DNA from: Clusia tigrina
Lineage: Eukaryota > Arthropoda > Insecta > Diptera > Clusiidae
Assembly: GCA_920105625.2 (NCBI GenBank)
Contig: OV050030.1
Coordinates: forward strand, 193,869,887 to 193,933,886
Length of the DNA stretch: 64,000 bases
Direction: 5' to 3'
The notes below the pieces were generated by a model. The model saw nothing but the letters and a program-made list of their open reading frames with translations, made no database searches and had not been told where the DNA came from. The translations under genes and the position numbers were made by a program. Below are positions 35,160-46,919 of this stretch, piece after piece (the first letter of the stretch is position 1; each line of letters starts with the position of its first letter).

Positions 35160-35179
35160 AGAATTCCCACTCTTAACAT

Positions 35180-35197
35180 TGGTGACCCCGACGTGAT
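35180..35197 (+). promoter_or_regulatory. Primer binding site, tRNA-Trp type
   Basis: TGGTGACCCCGACGTGAT starts two bases after the LTR end. From memory of tRNA families, it is complementary to the 3' end of animal tRNA-Trp (…ATCACGTCGGGGTCA plus CCA). All 18 bases fit, so minus-strand priming by tRNA-Trp is the likely assignment. Confidence 0.8.
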
Positions 35198-35231
35198 CCT
35201 GTGCCGGATCACAATCATCGTAGAAGCTTAA

Positions 35232-36760
35232 CATCTTGCGAAGCACCAGGAGCAGATTGGGCGGCAGATCGAAGCGCTCATAAGCAACTTCAAAAAGGAC
35301 TCCGAGCAGCGTAAAACGATCATCTATTACGAGGAACGCATAAGACGACTGGATGAATACTGGACAACCTTTGAGCAACAGGACTCGGAATTAAGAGCCT
35401 TGCCAGCGATTCCACTTGACCATGCATATTTTCAAAACGATTATTATGCCAAAATTGCAGCTATTTCATCAACATATCGGGATATGTTTGAGAGGCGCCT
35501 CGCGGAGCTGACTCAACACCCAGAAACTTCAAATGAGGAGAAGTTAGATAGTCCTCCTGCGGCCACAATAGATCATCAAGGTGCTACTGGACACACGGCA
35601 TATTCAGCAGGTACCAAACCGCAGCGAGACTCATCAACCAATCGTCGACTAAGCGAGTCTACGCGGTTAATTCGACGCCAAGCCGAAGTGATAAGGACAC
35701 TACGGCGGTAACTAAATTCAATTATGGCCGAAACGGATCGACGCTCGAAACAGTTCCTTTCATTCAAAAAAGGCAACATACTACAACATTGGAACCATAT
35801 CGAAGACATCAACAATCAGCTATGGGAATTGGAGGCTGATCCTACTCTTGTGGGTTATGATACACACCAATATATAACCCTGGAAGAAGAAGAAGTACAG
35901 TCCGTACTGGTGGTAATATGTGAATGGGACGCAGAAGTTACATCAACACCGGTAGCAAACAATTCCTTAAATCTGCCCAAGATAACCTTGCCTAAATTCG
36001 ATGGCAATTATTTGAATTAGAGACAATTTCATGACCTCTTTAATGAAATGATCCATAAACAGAAGATAGCGAACTGCCAGAAATTGTTCTACCTAAAGTC
36101 CAACTTAGTAGGAGAAGCCGAGCGCCTGATAAAACACCTCCCAGCCACAGAAGAAAACTACTTGACAGCTTGTAGCATTCTACAGGAGCGCTATGAGAAT
36201 ACTAGGCAGCTGGTAAATGCACTGCTAAGTAAACTTGTCAACCAACCCAATGTTGTAGCAGAAGGAGCCGACAGTTTAAAGCGATTCCATGACACAACCC
36301 AAGAATGTGTATTGGGATTACAAAACATCGGAATTGACACTGGCACCTGTTATCCAATACTATTGTTCATATGTATAAGGAAGTTGGACAAGGCTTCACA
36401 CACACTGTATGAACAGTCGCTAGTTAAGCAACGGGAACTCCAATCATTCAAGGATTTCCTAAGCTTTCTGCAATCCCGCTTTCAAGCTCTAGAGGCTTCA
36501 GGAGGCAAATCAATCAGCAAAGCAAGTACACTACTTGCAACAAATACCGTCAATTGTCCGCTTTGTGGAAGTAACCATCCTCTCTACGCATGTAAGGACT
36601 TTGGCAAGTTGAACCCTGGCAAGCGGCTGCAACAAGTGAAACGTCATAATCTCTGCATCAACTGTCTCAAATCAGGGCACTCGCTCTCGAACTGCGTTTC
36701 AAGTGGATGCCGGAAGTGCTCCAAAAAGCATAATACTATGCTACACTTTGAAGGAGCCAT
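35232..36760 (+). pseudogene. gag: BEL/Pao gag region (degenerate)
   Basis: This is the capsid-type structural part of the polyprotein, which would assemble particles and bind element RNA. The frame is open from just after a stop at 35,229, but I see no ATG at its start, so the original start is lost or unclear. It reads through a helical N-terminal part rich in charged residues, then stops at TAA 35,709; the same frame resumes and stops again at TAG 36,018, within a conserved LPKFDGNYLN-type segment. The rest is open. Two zinc knuckles follow, CPLCGSNHPLYAC near 36,556 and CINCLKSGHSLSNC near 36,656, then a further Cys pair. The layout fits BEL/Pao Gag. With two nonsense codons it cannot give a full protein from this copy. 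Confidence 0.9.
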
Positions 36761-36859
36761 AACCCAACCCTCTCCAGCTTCATATACTAATAACTCAAGA
36801 ATTCAACCTGGTCATACGAAAGATAAGACGTCAACTGCAAGTATCGACCAACACAGCGT

Positions 36860-37400
36860 ATTAGCTACTCATGCTATTGCACACACTAAGTATGTCGCAC
36901 TGGGTACAGCAATAGTGAAATTGATCGACCACTCAGGAGCCACTATCGAATGCCGAGCCTTACTAGATTCAGACTCCCAGCTAAATCTCATCACGGTGAA
37001 ACTAGCTAATAGACTAGGATTTAAAGGAAAGGCTGAGTTGTTAACAATAAAGGGCATCGAGCACGCCAATCAACAGTCACAAAGGCGTGTCAACACAAAA
37101 ATAGCATCCCGAATATGTAATTTCTCGGCCAATTTCGAGGCCTTCCTCCTACCACAAATAACTGTACCACAACCATCGATAGACATAGATACCACCAGCT
37201 GGGAAATACCACACAATATTAAGTTTGCAGACCCAGCATTCAACACTCCAGGTCCTATTGACATTCTGTTGGGAGCAGATTTGTATCACGACATCCTTAG
37301 AATCGGACAAATTCGTTTGGGAAAGGGTTTGCCAACATTACAAAACACCGTTTTTGGATGGATTGTGGCGGGCAAAATCGACAACCACTACCTTCATGAA
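36860..37400 (+). pseudogene. BEL/Pao aspartic protease region
   Basis: The retropepsin-type domain follows gag in the same open frame (36,048-38,024). The active-site segment reads LLDSDSQLNLIT, with the catalytic Asp codon at 36,966. The third position of the usual Asp-Ser/Thr-Gly motif is Asp instead of Gly (codon 36,972-36,974), a change expected to damage the enzyme. A downstream ILLGADLYHDIL segment matches the C-terminal part of BEL proteases. There is no stop inside the domain. Family assignment is firm; loss of activity is inferred from the motif. Confidence 0.85.
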
Positions 37401-37499
37401 CTAACATGCGGAGTGCTGACCAATACAGAATTCGACCTACAAAAATTTTGGATACTAGAGGAAGTAGACGCCAAGGTTCCCACACAAACACAGGAGGAA

Positions 37500-39185
37500 A
37501 GGACGTGCGAAGAGCACTTCAGCCAAACAGTTAAAAGAAATGCACTTGGAAGATTTGTCGTACAACTGCCTTTCAAACAAAAACCTGAAAGATTAGGACA
37601 CTCTAAAGATCTAGCATTGAGGAGATTCACGTCATTGGAACGCAAGCTCACCAAAGATCCCACATTGAAAGGAATGAATGCTGACTTTATGGCCGAATAT
37701 CATCAACTTGGCCATATGAGTCTCATTAAGGAAGAAGAGATAAAATCCCCATCATACTTCCTACCACATCATGGTATCCTTAAGCCATCAAGCACAACCA
37801 CCAAATTGAGAGTTGTTTTTGACGCATCAGCGAAGTCATCAACGAACCTTGCACTAAATGACGTGCTAGCCACTGGTCCAACAATTCAAGACGATCTATT
37901 CACCATATTACTGCCCTTTCGGTTGCCCAGATTCGTTTTCACCGCAAGATATAGAAAAGATGTACCGTCAGATCCTAATCAACGGCCAGGATCGAAATCT
38001 TCAATTAATTGCTTGGAGAACTGAACCTACTTTACCAATTCAGTTCTATAAGCTAAATACAGTAACATATGGAACAACATCAGCACCTTATTTGGCTACA
38101 AAATGCTTGCAACAACTCGCCAAAGATGAAAGGATCAACCATCCAGTCGCTACCGCAATCCTTCAAAGGGATTTCTTTGTGGATGATGTCATGACAGGAT
38201 GCAATAGCCTAACAGAAGCCATTTTTGCTCAAACTCAACTCCAGCAACTACTCGCCAAAGGTGGCTTCAAACTGAGAAAATGGTGCGCCAATCATCACAA
38301 ACTGCTGCAGGAGATACCAATGGCAGATCGAGCAATGCAGTTTGACTTCGATATAGACTCCGACGACCATATTAAAACACTAGGATTGTTATGGAGTCCA
38401 GTAAATGATAGCCTCCGGGTCAAAACAAATTGTATCGATACAACAAGGATTACTAAAAGGATTTTATCCTCGGACATTTCGCGTCTTTTTGATCCCCTTG
38501 GGTTTATGGGACCAGTAGTCGTATCGGCAAAACTATTTCTGCAGCAACTTTGGACATTGAAGCTAGATTGGGATGCAGCATTACCAATGGACCTACACAC
38601 ACGATGGCTCCGTTTTCGAGATGAACTAACTGAATTGGACAAAATTGATGTACAAAACATGTTTTTGGGAAACACGTGCCGAAATTTTTTCAGATACATG
38701 CCTTCGCTGATGCTTCTGAACGGGCGTACGGTGTTGCAGTTTACATTCGTTCAGTTACCGAGGACAACGTAGTACTTGTACAACTACTTTGCGCCAAATC
38801 CAAGGTTGCACCAGTCAAGCCTACCACTATTCCGAGACTAGAACTTTGTGCGGCTATGTTGACGGCTGAGCTAGTAAATCGAGTAAAAAAAGAACAAAAA
38901 TTGCGAGAGACTCCTACGTTCTTCTGGTCAGACTCTGAAATTGTACTAGCATGGATCAATTCCACATCGTCATCCTATCAAACCTTCGTTGCCAACCGTA
39001 TAGCAACCATACAAAACCTCAGCTTACCTCAACAATGGCGACACGTCAGATCGAAAGAACATCCAGCCGATATTCTATCACGTGGAATTACTCCATCAAA
39101 ATTGAAGAACTGCACGTTATGTTGTCTGTGCCATAAAAGCCTGAATCTGACTGCAATGAAGAACGGAAAACAACGGTTACAGTAA
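37500..39185 (+). pseudogene. BEL/Pao reverse transcriptase and RNase H (frameshifted)
   Basis: Reverse transcriptase copies element RNA to DNA, and RNase H removes the RNA strand. An LRVVFDASAKS segment near 37,805 and a YGTTSAPYLA segment near 38,068 mark the polymerase. The catalytic Asp pair is in FVDDV (codons 38,182-38,187), a Phe variant of the YVDD box. RNase H follows with FADASERAYG near 38,702, a WSDSEIV segment near 38,928 and SKEHPADILSRG near 39,051. The region is split over three frames: an extra base at about 37,947 and a six-T run at 38,685-38,690 shift the frame, and the RNase H frame ends at TAA 39,183. The parts together are collinear with an intact family member, so the lesions are small. 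No active enzyme is expected. Confidence 0.92.
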
Positions 39186-40520
39186 ACGTGACCCAATCAT
39201 GCGGAGACCACTTCATAAACAACATCAACCATAGGAACTCATTTCCTAAACTCCAAAGGATCACAGCCTATGTAGCACGCTTTATTCAACACAGTCGCAA
39301 TCCTAATCACAAGAAGCGTTCCCCATTAACCTGCGAAGAGCTCGAAGAGGGATTGCACATCATAATTAGAGCCACGCAGTAAGCTGAATTTGCAACAGAG
39401 TGGAAGCATCTGAAATCCTTCAAAGAACTTCACAAATCCAGTGATCTTTTAAGTTTATCACCATTTCTCGACGAAAACAACATAATTCGAGTAGGTGGCC
39501 GACTGGAAGCCTCATCCCTTTCATACGATGCAAAACACCCGATGTTACTACCCGCATCTCATCCATTCACGAAACTTTTGATGGAGGACATTCATCGAAA
39601 AAACCTGCATATCAGACCACAAGGACTTTTTGCGACTACACGACAACGTTTCTGGCCGGTAAAAGGGAAAACTCTGGCACGAACGACTGTGCAAAATTGC
39701 ATCACATGCTACATAAACAAGCCAAAACTCCTAACTCAAATCATGGGCAATCTACCTGCGAATCGCGTAGAACCTGCTAGGTCATTCATCAACTCTGGCG
39801 TATACTTCTGGGTCCCGTCTGGACACACTATCGCCTAAGAGGAAAGCGTCCTCAGAAAAGCTATGTTGCGGTATTTATCTGCTTCACTACGAAAGCAGTA
39901 CACATAGAAATGGTGACTGACTTAACTACCGAGGCCTTCATTGGAGCTCTGACGCGATTCATGGGTAGACGCGGCAACTGCAGAAACTTATATTGCGACA
40001 ACGCCACAAACTTTGTAGGTGCCAAGAACAAACTTTCAGAGCTCACCGAGTCAATATTCTCGACAGGGGGCCAATAAAAAATAAAAAATTCCTGTAACTA
40101 CAAAGGAATCAACTTCCACTTCATTCCTCCCCGCGCTCCTCATTTCGGAGGCTTATGGGAGGTAGCTGTCAAATCGGCCAAACACCTTCTTCAACGCAGT
40201 CTCAATACCGCGTCCCTCACATATGAAGAACTGGAGACACTCATAATTGATGTCGAAGCCATACTCAATTCGCGGCCTATCACCCCCATTTCAACTGACT
40301 CTAGAGACCTCGCGGCATTAACTTCGGGACACTTGCTAATCGCAGAACCCATGACTGCCTCCATTGACACCGCGGCAGCAGCTTGCGAAGTTTCTTTGGG
40401 CAAACGCTGGCAACTAATCAACAGCATCAATCAGGAATTCTGGCACAGATGGACTAAGGAATACCTGAGTGAATTGCAACAGAAAACAAAATGGAAACAA
40501 CCCCAGAAGAATATTGAACC
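39110..40520 (+). pseudogene. BEL/Pao integrase (degenerate, C-terminus missing)
   Basis: Integrase would insert the DNA copy into the genome. The His/Cys zinc-binding part is visible (IHRKNLH near 39,590 and CITCY near 39,704), followed by the catalytic core. The first Asp of the DDE triad is Tyr (GVYF, codon 39,803-39,805). The second Asp is in YCDNATNFVG near 39,991, and the Glu is in FGGLWE near 40,145. TAA at 39,380 and 40,075 interrupt the frame, and a shift lies near 39,810. The domain then stays open to 40,520, where it ends abruptly and satellite begins, so the C-terminal part and everything downstream are gone. Confidence 0.9.
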
Positions 40521-40566
40521 GTCGGCGTCTCAGTCGGCGTCGCAGCCTCTGTCAGCGTCTCTGTAG
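40333..40566 (+). other. Fusion frame: integrase fragment running into satellite
   Basis: The integrase frame continues without a stop across the junction at 40,520/40,521 and picks up 14 satellite-encoded residues (SASQSASQPLSASL) before TAG. It has no independent sign of being a gene and is recorded because it marks the exact breakpoint. Confidence 0.7.
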
Positions 40567-41279
40567 GCGTTTCAGTAGCTGCCGCGGTCGATTGGGGGTC
40601 TGCTGCTTTCCCTATATCTACTCCTGTCGGTGTCTCAGTCGGCGTCGCAGCCTCTGTCAGCGTGTCTGTAGGCGTTTCAGTAGCTGCCGCGGTCAATTGG
40701 GGGTCTGCTGCTTTCCCTATATCTACTCCTGTCTGCCTCAGTCGGCGTCTCAGTCGGCGTCGCAGCCTCTGTCAGCGTCTCTGTAGGCGTCTCAGTAGCA
40801 GTCACTGCCGCTGTCGAGTGCTGCCTTCTCTATGCCAATATCTACCCCTCTATGCCTGTATCTACGCCTATGTGCCTCAGTCGGCGTCTCAGTCGACGTC
40901 TCAGTCGGCGTCGCAGCCACTGTCAGCGACTTTGTATGCGTCTCAGTAGCTGCCGCTGCCGATTAGGGGTCTGCTGCTTTCTTTATGCCTATATCTACTC
41001 CTGTCTGCCTCAGTCGGTGTTTCAGTCGGCGTCGCAGCCTCTGTCAGCGTTTCTCTAAGCGTCTCAGGCGATGCCGCTGTCGATTGGGGTGTCTGCCGCC
41101 TTCTCTATGCCTGTATCTACGCCTATCTTCCTCAGTTGCCGTCTCAGTCCTCGTCGCTGCAGGCGTCTCAGGCGGTGTTGATTGGGGGGGTCTGCTGCCG
41201 TCCCTATGCCTATATCTACCGCTATCTGCCTCAGTCGGCATCGCAGCCTCTGTCAGCGTCTCTGTAGGCGTCTCAGTAG

Positions 41280-42240
41280 CAGTCACTGCCGCTGTCGAGT
41301 GGGGGGTCTGCTGCCTTCTCTATGCCTATAACTACCCCTATCTGCCTCAGTCGGCGTCTCAGTCGTCTTCGCAGCCTCTTTCAGCGTCTCTGTAGGCGTC
41401 TCAGTCATTGCCGCTGTCGATTGGGGGGTCTGCTGCCATCTCTATGCCCATATCTTCCCCTATCTGCCTCAGATGGCGTCTCAGTCGGCGTCGCAGCCTC
41501 TGTCAGCGTCTCTGTAGGCGTCTCAGTCGCTGCCGTCATCGATTGGGGGGTCTGCTGCCTGCTTTATGCCTATATCTACCCCTATCTGCCTCAGTCGGCG
41601 TCTCAGTCGGCGTCTCAATCGGCGTCGCAGCCTCTGTCAGCGTCTCTGTAGGCGTCTCAGTCGCTGCCGCTGTCGATAGGGGTGATCTGCTGCCTTCTCT
41701 ATGCCAATATCTACCCCTATCTGCCTCAGTCGGCGTCTCAGCCGGCGTCTCAGTCTATTCCGCTGTCGATTGGGGGGGTCTGCTGCCGTCTCTATGCCTA
41801 TATCTACCCCTATCTGCCTCAGTCGGCGTCTCAGTCGGCGTCTCAGTCGGCGTCGAAGCCTCTGTCAGCATCTCTGTACGCGTCTCAGTCGCTGCCGCTG
41901 TCGATTGGGTGGTCTGCTGCCTTCTCTATGCCTGTATCTACACCTACCTGCTTCAGCCGGCGTCTCAGTCGGCATCGCAGCCTCTGTCAGCGTCTCTGTA
42001 CGCGTCTCAGGCGATGCCGCTGTCGATTGGGGGGTCTGCTGCCTTCTCTATGCCTGTATCTACGCCTATCTGCCTCAGTCGGCGTCTCAATCGGCGTCGC
42101 TGTAGGCGTGTCAGTCGCTCTCTATTGGGGGGGTCTGCTGCCTTCTCTATGCCTTTATCTACCCCTATCTGCCTCAGTTGGCGTCGCAGCCTCTGTCAGC
42201 GTCTTTGTAGGCGTCTCAGTCGCTGCCGCTGTCGATTGGG
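41280..42240 (+). repeat. Higher-order block shared with 52,800-53,920
   Basis: The monomer order, including CTGTCGATAGGGGTGATCTG (near 41,670 and 53,341), GTCGAAGCC and CTCAGTCTATTCCGC, repeats about 11.5-11.7 kb downstream. The offset drifts from 11,526 to about 11,670 bp through small insertions and deletions. Confidence 0.8.
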
Positions 42241-45200
42241 TGTGTCTGCTGCGGTCTCTATGCCTATATCTACCCCTATCTGCTTCCGTCGGCGTCTCAG
42301 TCGGCGTCGCAGCCTCTGTCAGCATCTCTGTAGGCGTCTCAGTAGCTGCCGCTGTCGATTGGGGGTCTGCTGCCGTCTCTATGCCTATATCTACCCCTAT
42401 CTGCCTCAGTCGGCGTCTCAGTCGGCGTCTCAGTCGGCGTCTCAGTCGGCGTCGAAGCCTCTGTCAGCATCTCTGTACGCGTCTCAGTCGCTGCCGCTGT
42501 CGATTGGGTGGTCTGCTGCCTTCTCTATGCCTGTATCTACCCCTACCTGCTTCAGCCGGCGTCTCAGTCGGCGTCGCAGCCTCTGTCAGCATCTCTGTAG
42601 GCGTCTCAGTAGCTGCCGCTGTCGATTGGGGATCTGCTGCCTTCTCTATGCCTATATCTTCCCCTATCCACCTCAGTCGGCGTCGCAACCTCTGTCAGCG
42701 CATCTGTAGGCGTCGCAGTCGCTGCCGCAGTCGCTGCCGCAGTCGATTGGGGGGTCTGCTGCCATCTCTATGCCTATATCTGCCCCTATCTTCCTCAGTC
42801 GGCGTCTCAGTCGGCACCGCAGCCTCTTTCAGCGTCTCTATAGGCGTCTCAGTTATTGCCGCTGTCGATTGAGGGGTCTGCTGCCTTCTCTATGCCTATA
42901 TCTTCCCCTATCTGCCTCAGATGGGGCCTCAGTCGGCGTCGCAGCCTCTGTAAGCGTCTCTGTAGGCGTCTCAGTCGCTGCCTCTGTGGATTGGGAGGTC
43001 TGCACCTTTCTCTATGCTTATATCTACCTGTGTCTTCCTCAGTCGGAGTCTCAGTCGGCGTCGCAGCCTCTGTCAGCGTCTCTGTAGGCGTCTCAGTCGC
43101 TGCCGCTGTCGATTGGGGGTCTGCTGCCTTCTCTATGCCTATACCTACCCCTTTCCGCCCCAGTCGGCGTCTCAGTCGGCGTCTCAGTCGGCGTCTCAGT
43201 CGGTGTCGCAGCCTCTGTCAGCGTCTCTGTAGGCGTTTCAGTAGCTGCCGCGGTCGATTGGGGTCTGCTGCTTTCCCTATATCTACTCCTGTCGGCGTCT
43301 CAGTCGGCGTCTCAGTCGGCGTCGCAGCCTCTGTCAGCGTCTCTTTAGGCGTTTCAGTAGCTGCCGCGGTCAATTGGGGGTCTGCTGCTTTCCCTATATC
43401 TACTCCTGTCTGCCTCAGTCGGCGTCTCAGTCGGCGTCGCAGCCTCTGTCAGCATCTATCTACGCGTCTCAGACGATGCCGCTGTTGATTGGGGGGTCTG
43501 CTGCCTTCTCTATGCCTGTATCTACGCCTATCTGCCTCAGTCGGCGTCTCAGTCCTCATCGCTGTAGGCGTCTCAGGCGGTGTCGATTGGGGGGGTCTGC
43601 TGCCTTCTCTATGCCTATATCTACCCCTATCTGCCTCAGTCGGCATCGCAGCCTCTGTCAGCGTCTCTGTAGGCGTCTCAGTAGCAGTCACTGCCGCTGT
43701 CGAGTGGGGGGTCTGCTGCCTTCTCTATGCCTATAACTACCCCTATCTGCCTCAGTCGGCGTCTCAGTCGGCGTCGCAACCTCTTTCAGCGTCTCTGTAG
43801 GCGTCTCAGTCATTGCCGCTGTCGATTGGGGGGTCTGCTGCCTTCTCTATGCCTATATCTTCCCCTATCTGCCTCAGATGGCGTCTCAGTCGGCGTCGCA
43901 GCCTCTGTCAGCGTCTCTGTAGGCGTCACAGTCGCTGCCGTTGTCGATTGGGGGGGTCTGCTGCCTGCTTTATGCCTATATCTACGACTATCTGCCTCAG
44001 TCGGCGTCTCAGTCGGCGTCGCAGCCTCTATCAGCGTCTCTGTAGGCGTCTCAGTCTCTGCCGCTGTCGATTGGGGTGGTCTGCTGCCTTCTCTATGCCA
44101 ATATCTACCCCTATCTGCCTAAGTCGGCGTCTCAGCCGGCGTCTCAGTTGATTCCGCTGTCGATTGGGGGGGTCTGCTGCCTTCTCTATGCCTATATCTA
44201 CCCCTATCTGCCTCAGTCGGCATCGCAGCCTCTGTCAGCTTCTCTGTAGGCGTCTCAGTAGCAGTCACTGCCGCTGTCGAGTGGGGGGTCTGCTGCCTTC
44301 TCTATGCCTATAACTACCCCTATCTGCCTCAGTCGGCGTCTCAGTCGGCGTCGCAGCCTCTGTCAGCATCTCTGTACGCGTCTCAGTCGCTGCCGCTGTC
44401 GATTGGGGGGTCTGCTGCCTTCTATATGCCTGTATCTTCCCCTACCTGCTTCAGTCGGCGTCTCAGTCGGCGTCGCAGCCTCTTTCAGCATCTCTATAGG
44501 CGTCTCAGTCATTGCCGCTGTCGATTGAGGGGTCTGCTGCCTTCTCTATGCCTGTATCTACGCCTATCTGCCTCAGGCGGCGTCGCAGCCTCTGTCAGCG
44601 TCTCTGTAGGCGTCGCAGTCGCTACCGCAGTCGATTGGGGGGTCTGCTGCCATCTCTATGCCTATATCTACCCCTATCTTCCTCAGTCGGCGTCTCAGTC
44701 GGCGCCGCAGCCTCTTTCAGCATCTCTATAGGCGTCTCAGTCATTGCCGCTGTCGATTGAGGGGTCTGCTGCCTTCTCTATGCCTATATCTTTCTCTATC
44801 TGCCACAGTTGGGGTCTCAGTCGGCGTCGCAGCCTCTGTAAGCGTCTCTGTAGGCGTCTCAGTCGCTGCCGCTGTCGATTGGGGGTCTGCTGCCTTCTCT
44901 ATGCCTATATCTACCCCTATCCGCCCCAGTCGGCGTCTCAGTCGGCGTCTCAGTCGGCGTCGCAGCCCCTGTCAGCGTCTCTGTAGGCGTCTCAGTTGCT
45001 GCCGTTATCGATTGGGGGGGTCTGCTGCCTGCTTTATGCCTATATCTACCCCTATCTGCCTCAGTCGGCGTCTCAGTCGGCGTCGCAGCCTCTGTCAGCG
45101 TCTCTGTAGGCGTCTCAGTCGCTGCCGCTGTCGATTGGGGTGGTCTGCTGCTTTCTCTATGCCAATATCTACCCCTATCTGCCTCAGTCGGCGTCTCAGC

Positions 45201-46919
45201 CGGCGTCTCAGTTGATTCCGCTGTCGATTGGGGGGGTCTGCTGCCGTCTCTATGCCTATATCTACCCCTATCTGCCTCAGTCGGCGTCTCAGTCGGCGTC
45301 GCAGCCTCTGTCAGCATCTCTGTACGCGTCTCAGTCGCTGCCGCTGTCGATTGGGTGGTCTGCTGCCTTCTCTATGCCTGTATCTACCCCTACCTGCTTC
45401 AGTCGGCGTCTCAGTCGGCGCCGCAGCCTCTGTCAGCGTCTCTGTACGCGTCTCAGGCGATGCCGCTGTCGATTGGGTGGTCTGCTGCCTTCTCTATGCC
45501 TGTATCTACCCCTACCTGCTTCAGTCGGCGTCTCAGTCGGCGTCGCAGCCTCTGTAAGCGGCTCTGTAGGCGTCTCAGTCGCTGCCGCTGTGGATTGGGA
45601 GGTCTGCTGCTTTCTCTATGCTTATATCTACCCCTGTCTGCCTCAGTCGGAGTCTCAGTCGGCGTCGCAGCCTCTGTCAGCGTCTCTGTAGGCGTCTCAG
45701 TCGCTGCCGCTGTCGATTGGGGGTCTGCTGCCTTTTCTATGCCTATATCTACCCCTATCCGCCCCAGTCGGCGTCTCAGTCGGCGTCGCAGCCTCTGTCA
45801 GCGTCTCTGTACGCGTCTCAGGCGATGCCGCTGTCGATTGGGGGGTCTGCTGCCTTCTCTATGCCTGTATCTACGCCTATCTGCCTCAGTCGCCGTCTCA
45901 CTCGACGTCTCAGTCGGCGTCGCAGCCACCGTCAGCGACTTTGTATGCGTCTCAGTAGCTGCCGCTGCCGATTAGGGGTCTGCTGCTTTCTTTATGCCTA
46001 TATCTACTCCTGTCTGCCTCAGTCGGCGTTTCAGTCGGCGTCGCAGCCTCTGTCAGCGTTTCTCTACGCGTCTCAGGCGATGCCGCTGTCGATTGGGGTG
46101 TCTGCCGCCTTCTCGATGCCTATATCTACGCCTATCTGCCTCAGTTGGGGTCTCAGTCGGCATCGCAGCCTCTGTCAGCGTCTCTGTAGGCGTCTCAGTG
46201 GCTGCCGCTGTCGATTGGGGGGTCTGCTGCCTTCTCTATGCCTATATCTACCCCTAACTTCCTCAGTCGGCATCTCAGTCGGCGCCGCAGCCTCTTTCAG
46301 CGTCTCTATAGGCGTCTCAGTCATTGCCGCTGTCGATTGAGGGGTCTGCTGCCTTCTCTATGCCTGTATCTACGCCTATCTGCCTCAGTCGGCGTCTCAG
46401 TCGACGTCTCAGCCGGCGTCGCAGCCACTGTCAGCGACTTTGTATGCGTCTCAGTAGCTGCCGCTGCCGATTAGGGGTCTGCTGCTTTCTTTATGCCTAT
46501 ATCTACTCCTGTCTGCCTCAGTCGGCGTTTCAGTCGGCGTCGCAGCCTCTGTCAGCGTATCTCTAAGCGTCTCAGGCGATGCCGCTGTCGATTGGGGTGT
46601 CTGCCGCCTTCTCTATGCCTGTATCTACGCCTATCTGCCTCAGTTGGGGTCTCAGTCGGCATCGCAGCCTCTGTCAGCGTCTCTGTAGGCGTCTCAGTGG
46701 CTGCCGCTGTCGATTGGGGTGTCTGCCGCCTTCTCTATGCCTGTATCTACGCCTATCTGCCTCAGTTGGGGTCTCAGTCGGCATCGCAGCCTCTGTAAGC
46801 GTCTCTGTAGGCGTCTCAGTCGCTGCCGCTGTGGATTGGGAGGTCTGCTGCTTTCTCTATGCTTATATCTACCCCTGTCTGCCTCAGTCGGAGTCTCAGT
46901 CGGCGTCGCAGCCTCTGTC

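Larger units (their letters stand above)
34660..35178 (+). repeat. 5' LTR of the BEL/Pao element (519 bp)
   Basis: It begins TGTTGC right after satellite ...CTCTATGCC and ends ...TTAACA one base before the primer binding site, giving the usual short TGTT/AACA inverted ends. It contains a TATA-like site, an AATAAA signal 20 bp before its end and an internal 81-bp tandem repeat. No second LTR copy is present in the window. Confidence 0.88.
34660..40520 (+). mobile_element. BEL/Pao LTR retrotransposon, 3'-truncated and degenerate
   Basis: The element has a complete 5' LTR, a primer binding site and one long gag-pol region with gag, aspartic protease, reverse transcriptase, RNase H and integrase in the order usual for BEL/Pao. 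The coding region carries at least three stops (35,709; 36,018; 39,380), a further stop at 40,075, and frameshifts near 37,947, 38,685-38,690, 39,120-39,185 and 39,810. The 3' end is cut within integrase: the sequence passes from TATTGAACC straight into satellite GTCGGCG at 40,521. There is no 3' LTR, so no target-site duplication can be shown. Base composition is AT-richer than the satellite around it. This is an old, immobile copy. Confidence 0.95.

Noticed and set aside
34660..35178. Target-site duplication of the BEL element
   Set aside because: There is no 3' LTR, and the bases after 40,520 do not repeat the 5' flank at a meaningful position.
35091..35378. Minus-strand 95-codon frame across the LTR and leader
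   Set aside because: It is a shadow of the LTR and gag leader, with no recognisable motif.
34660..40520. Envelope gene in the BEL element (retrovirus-like)
   Set aside because: No frame after integrase is present, since the 3' part is missing, and nothing in the visible part resembles an envelope protein.
40333..40566. Chimeric integrase-satellite protein as a new gene
   Set aside because: It arises from a truncation breakpoint, has no own promoter or start evidence, and ends after 14 satellite codons.
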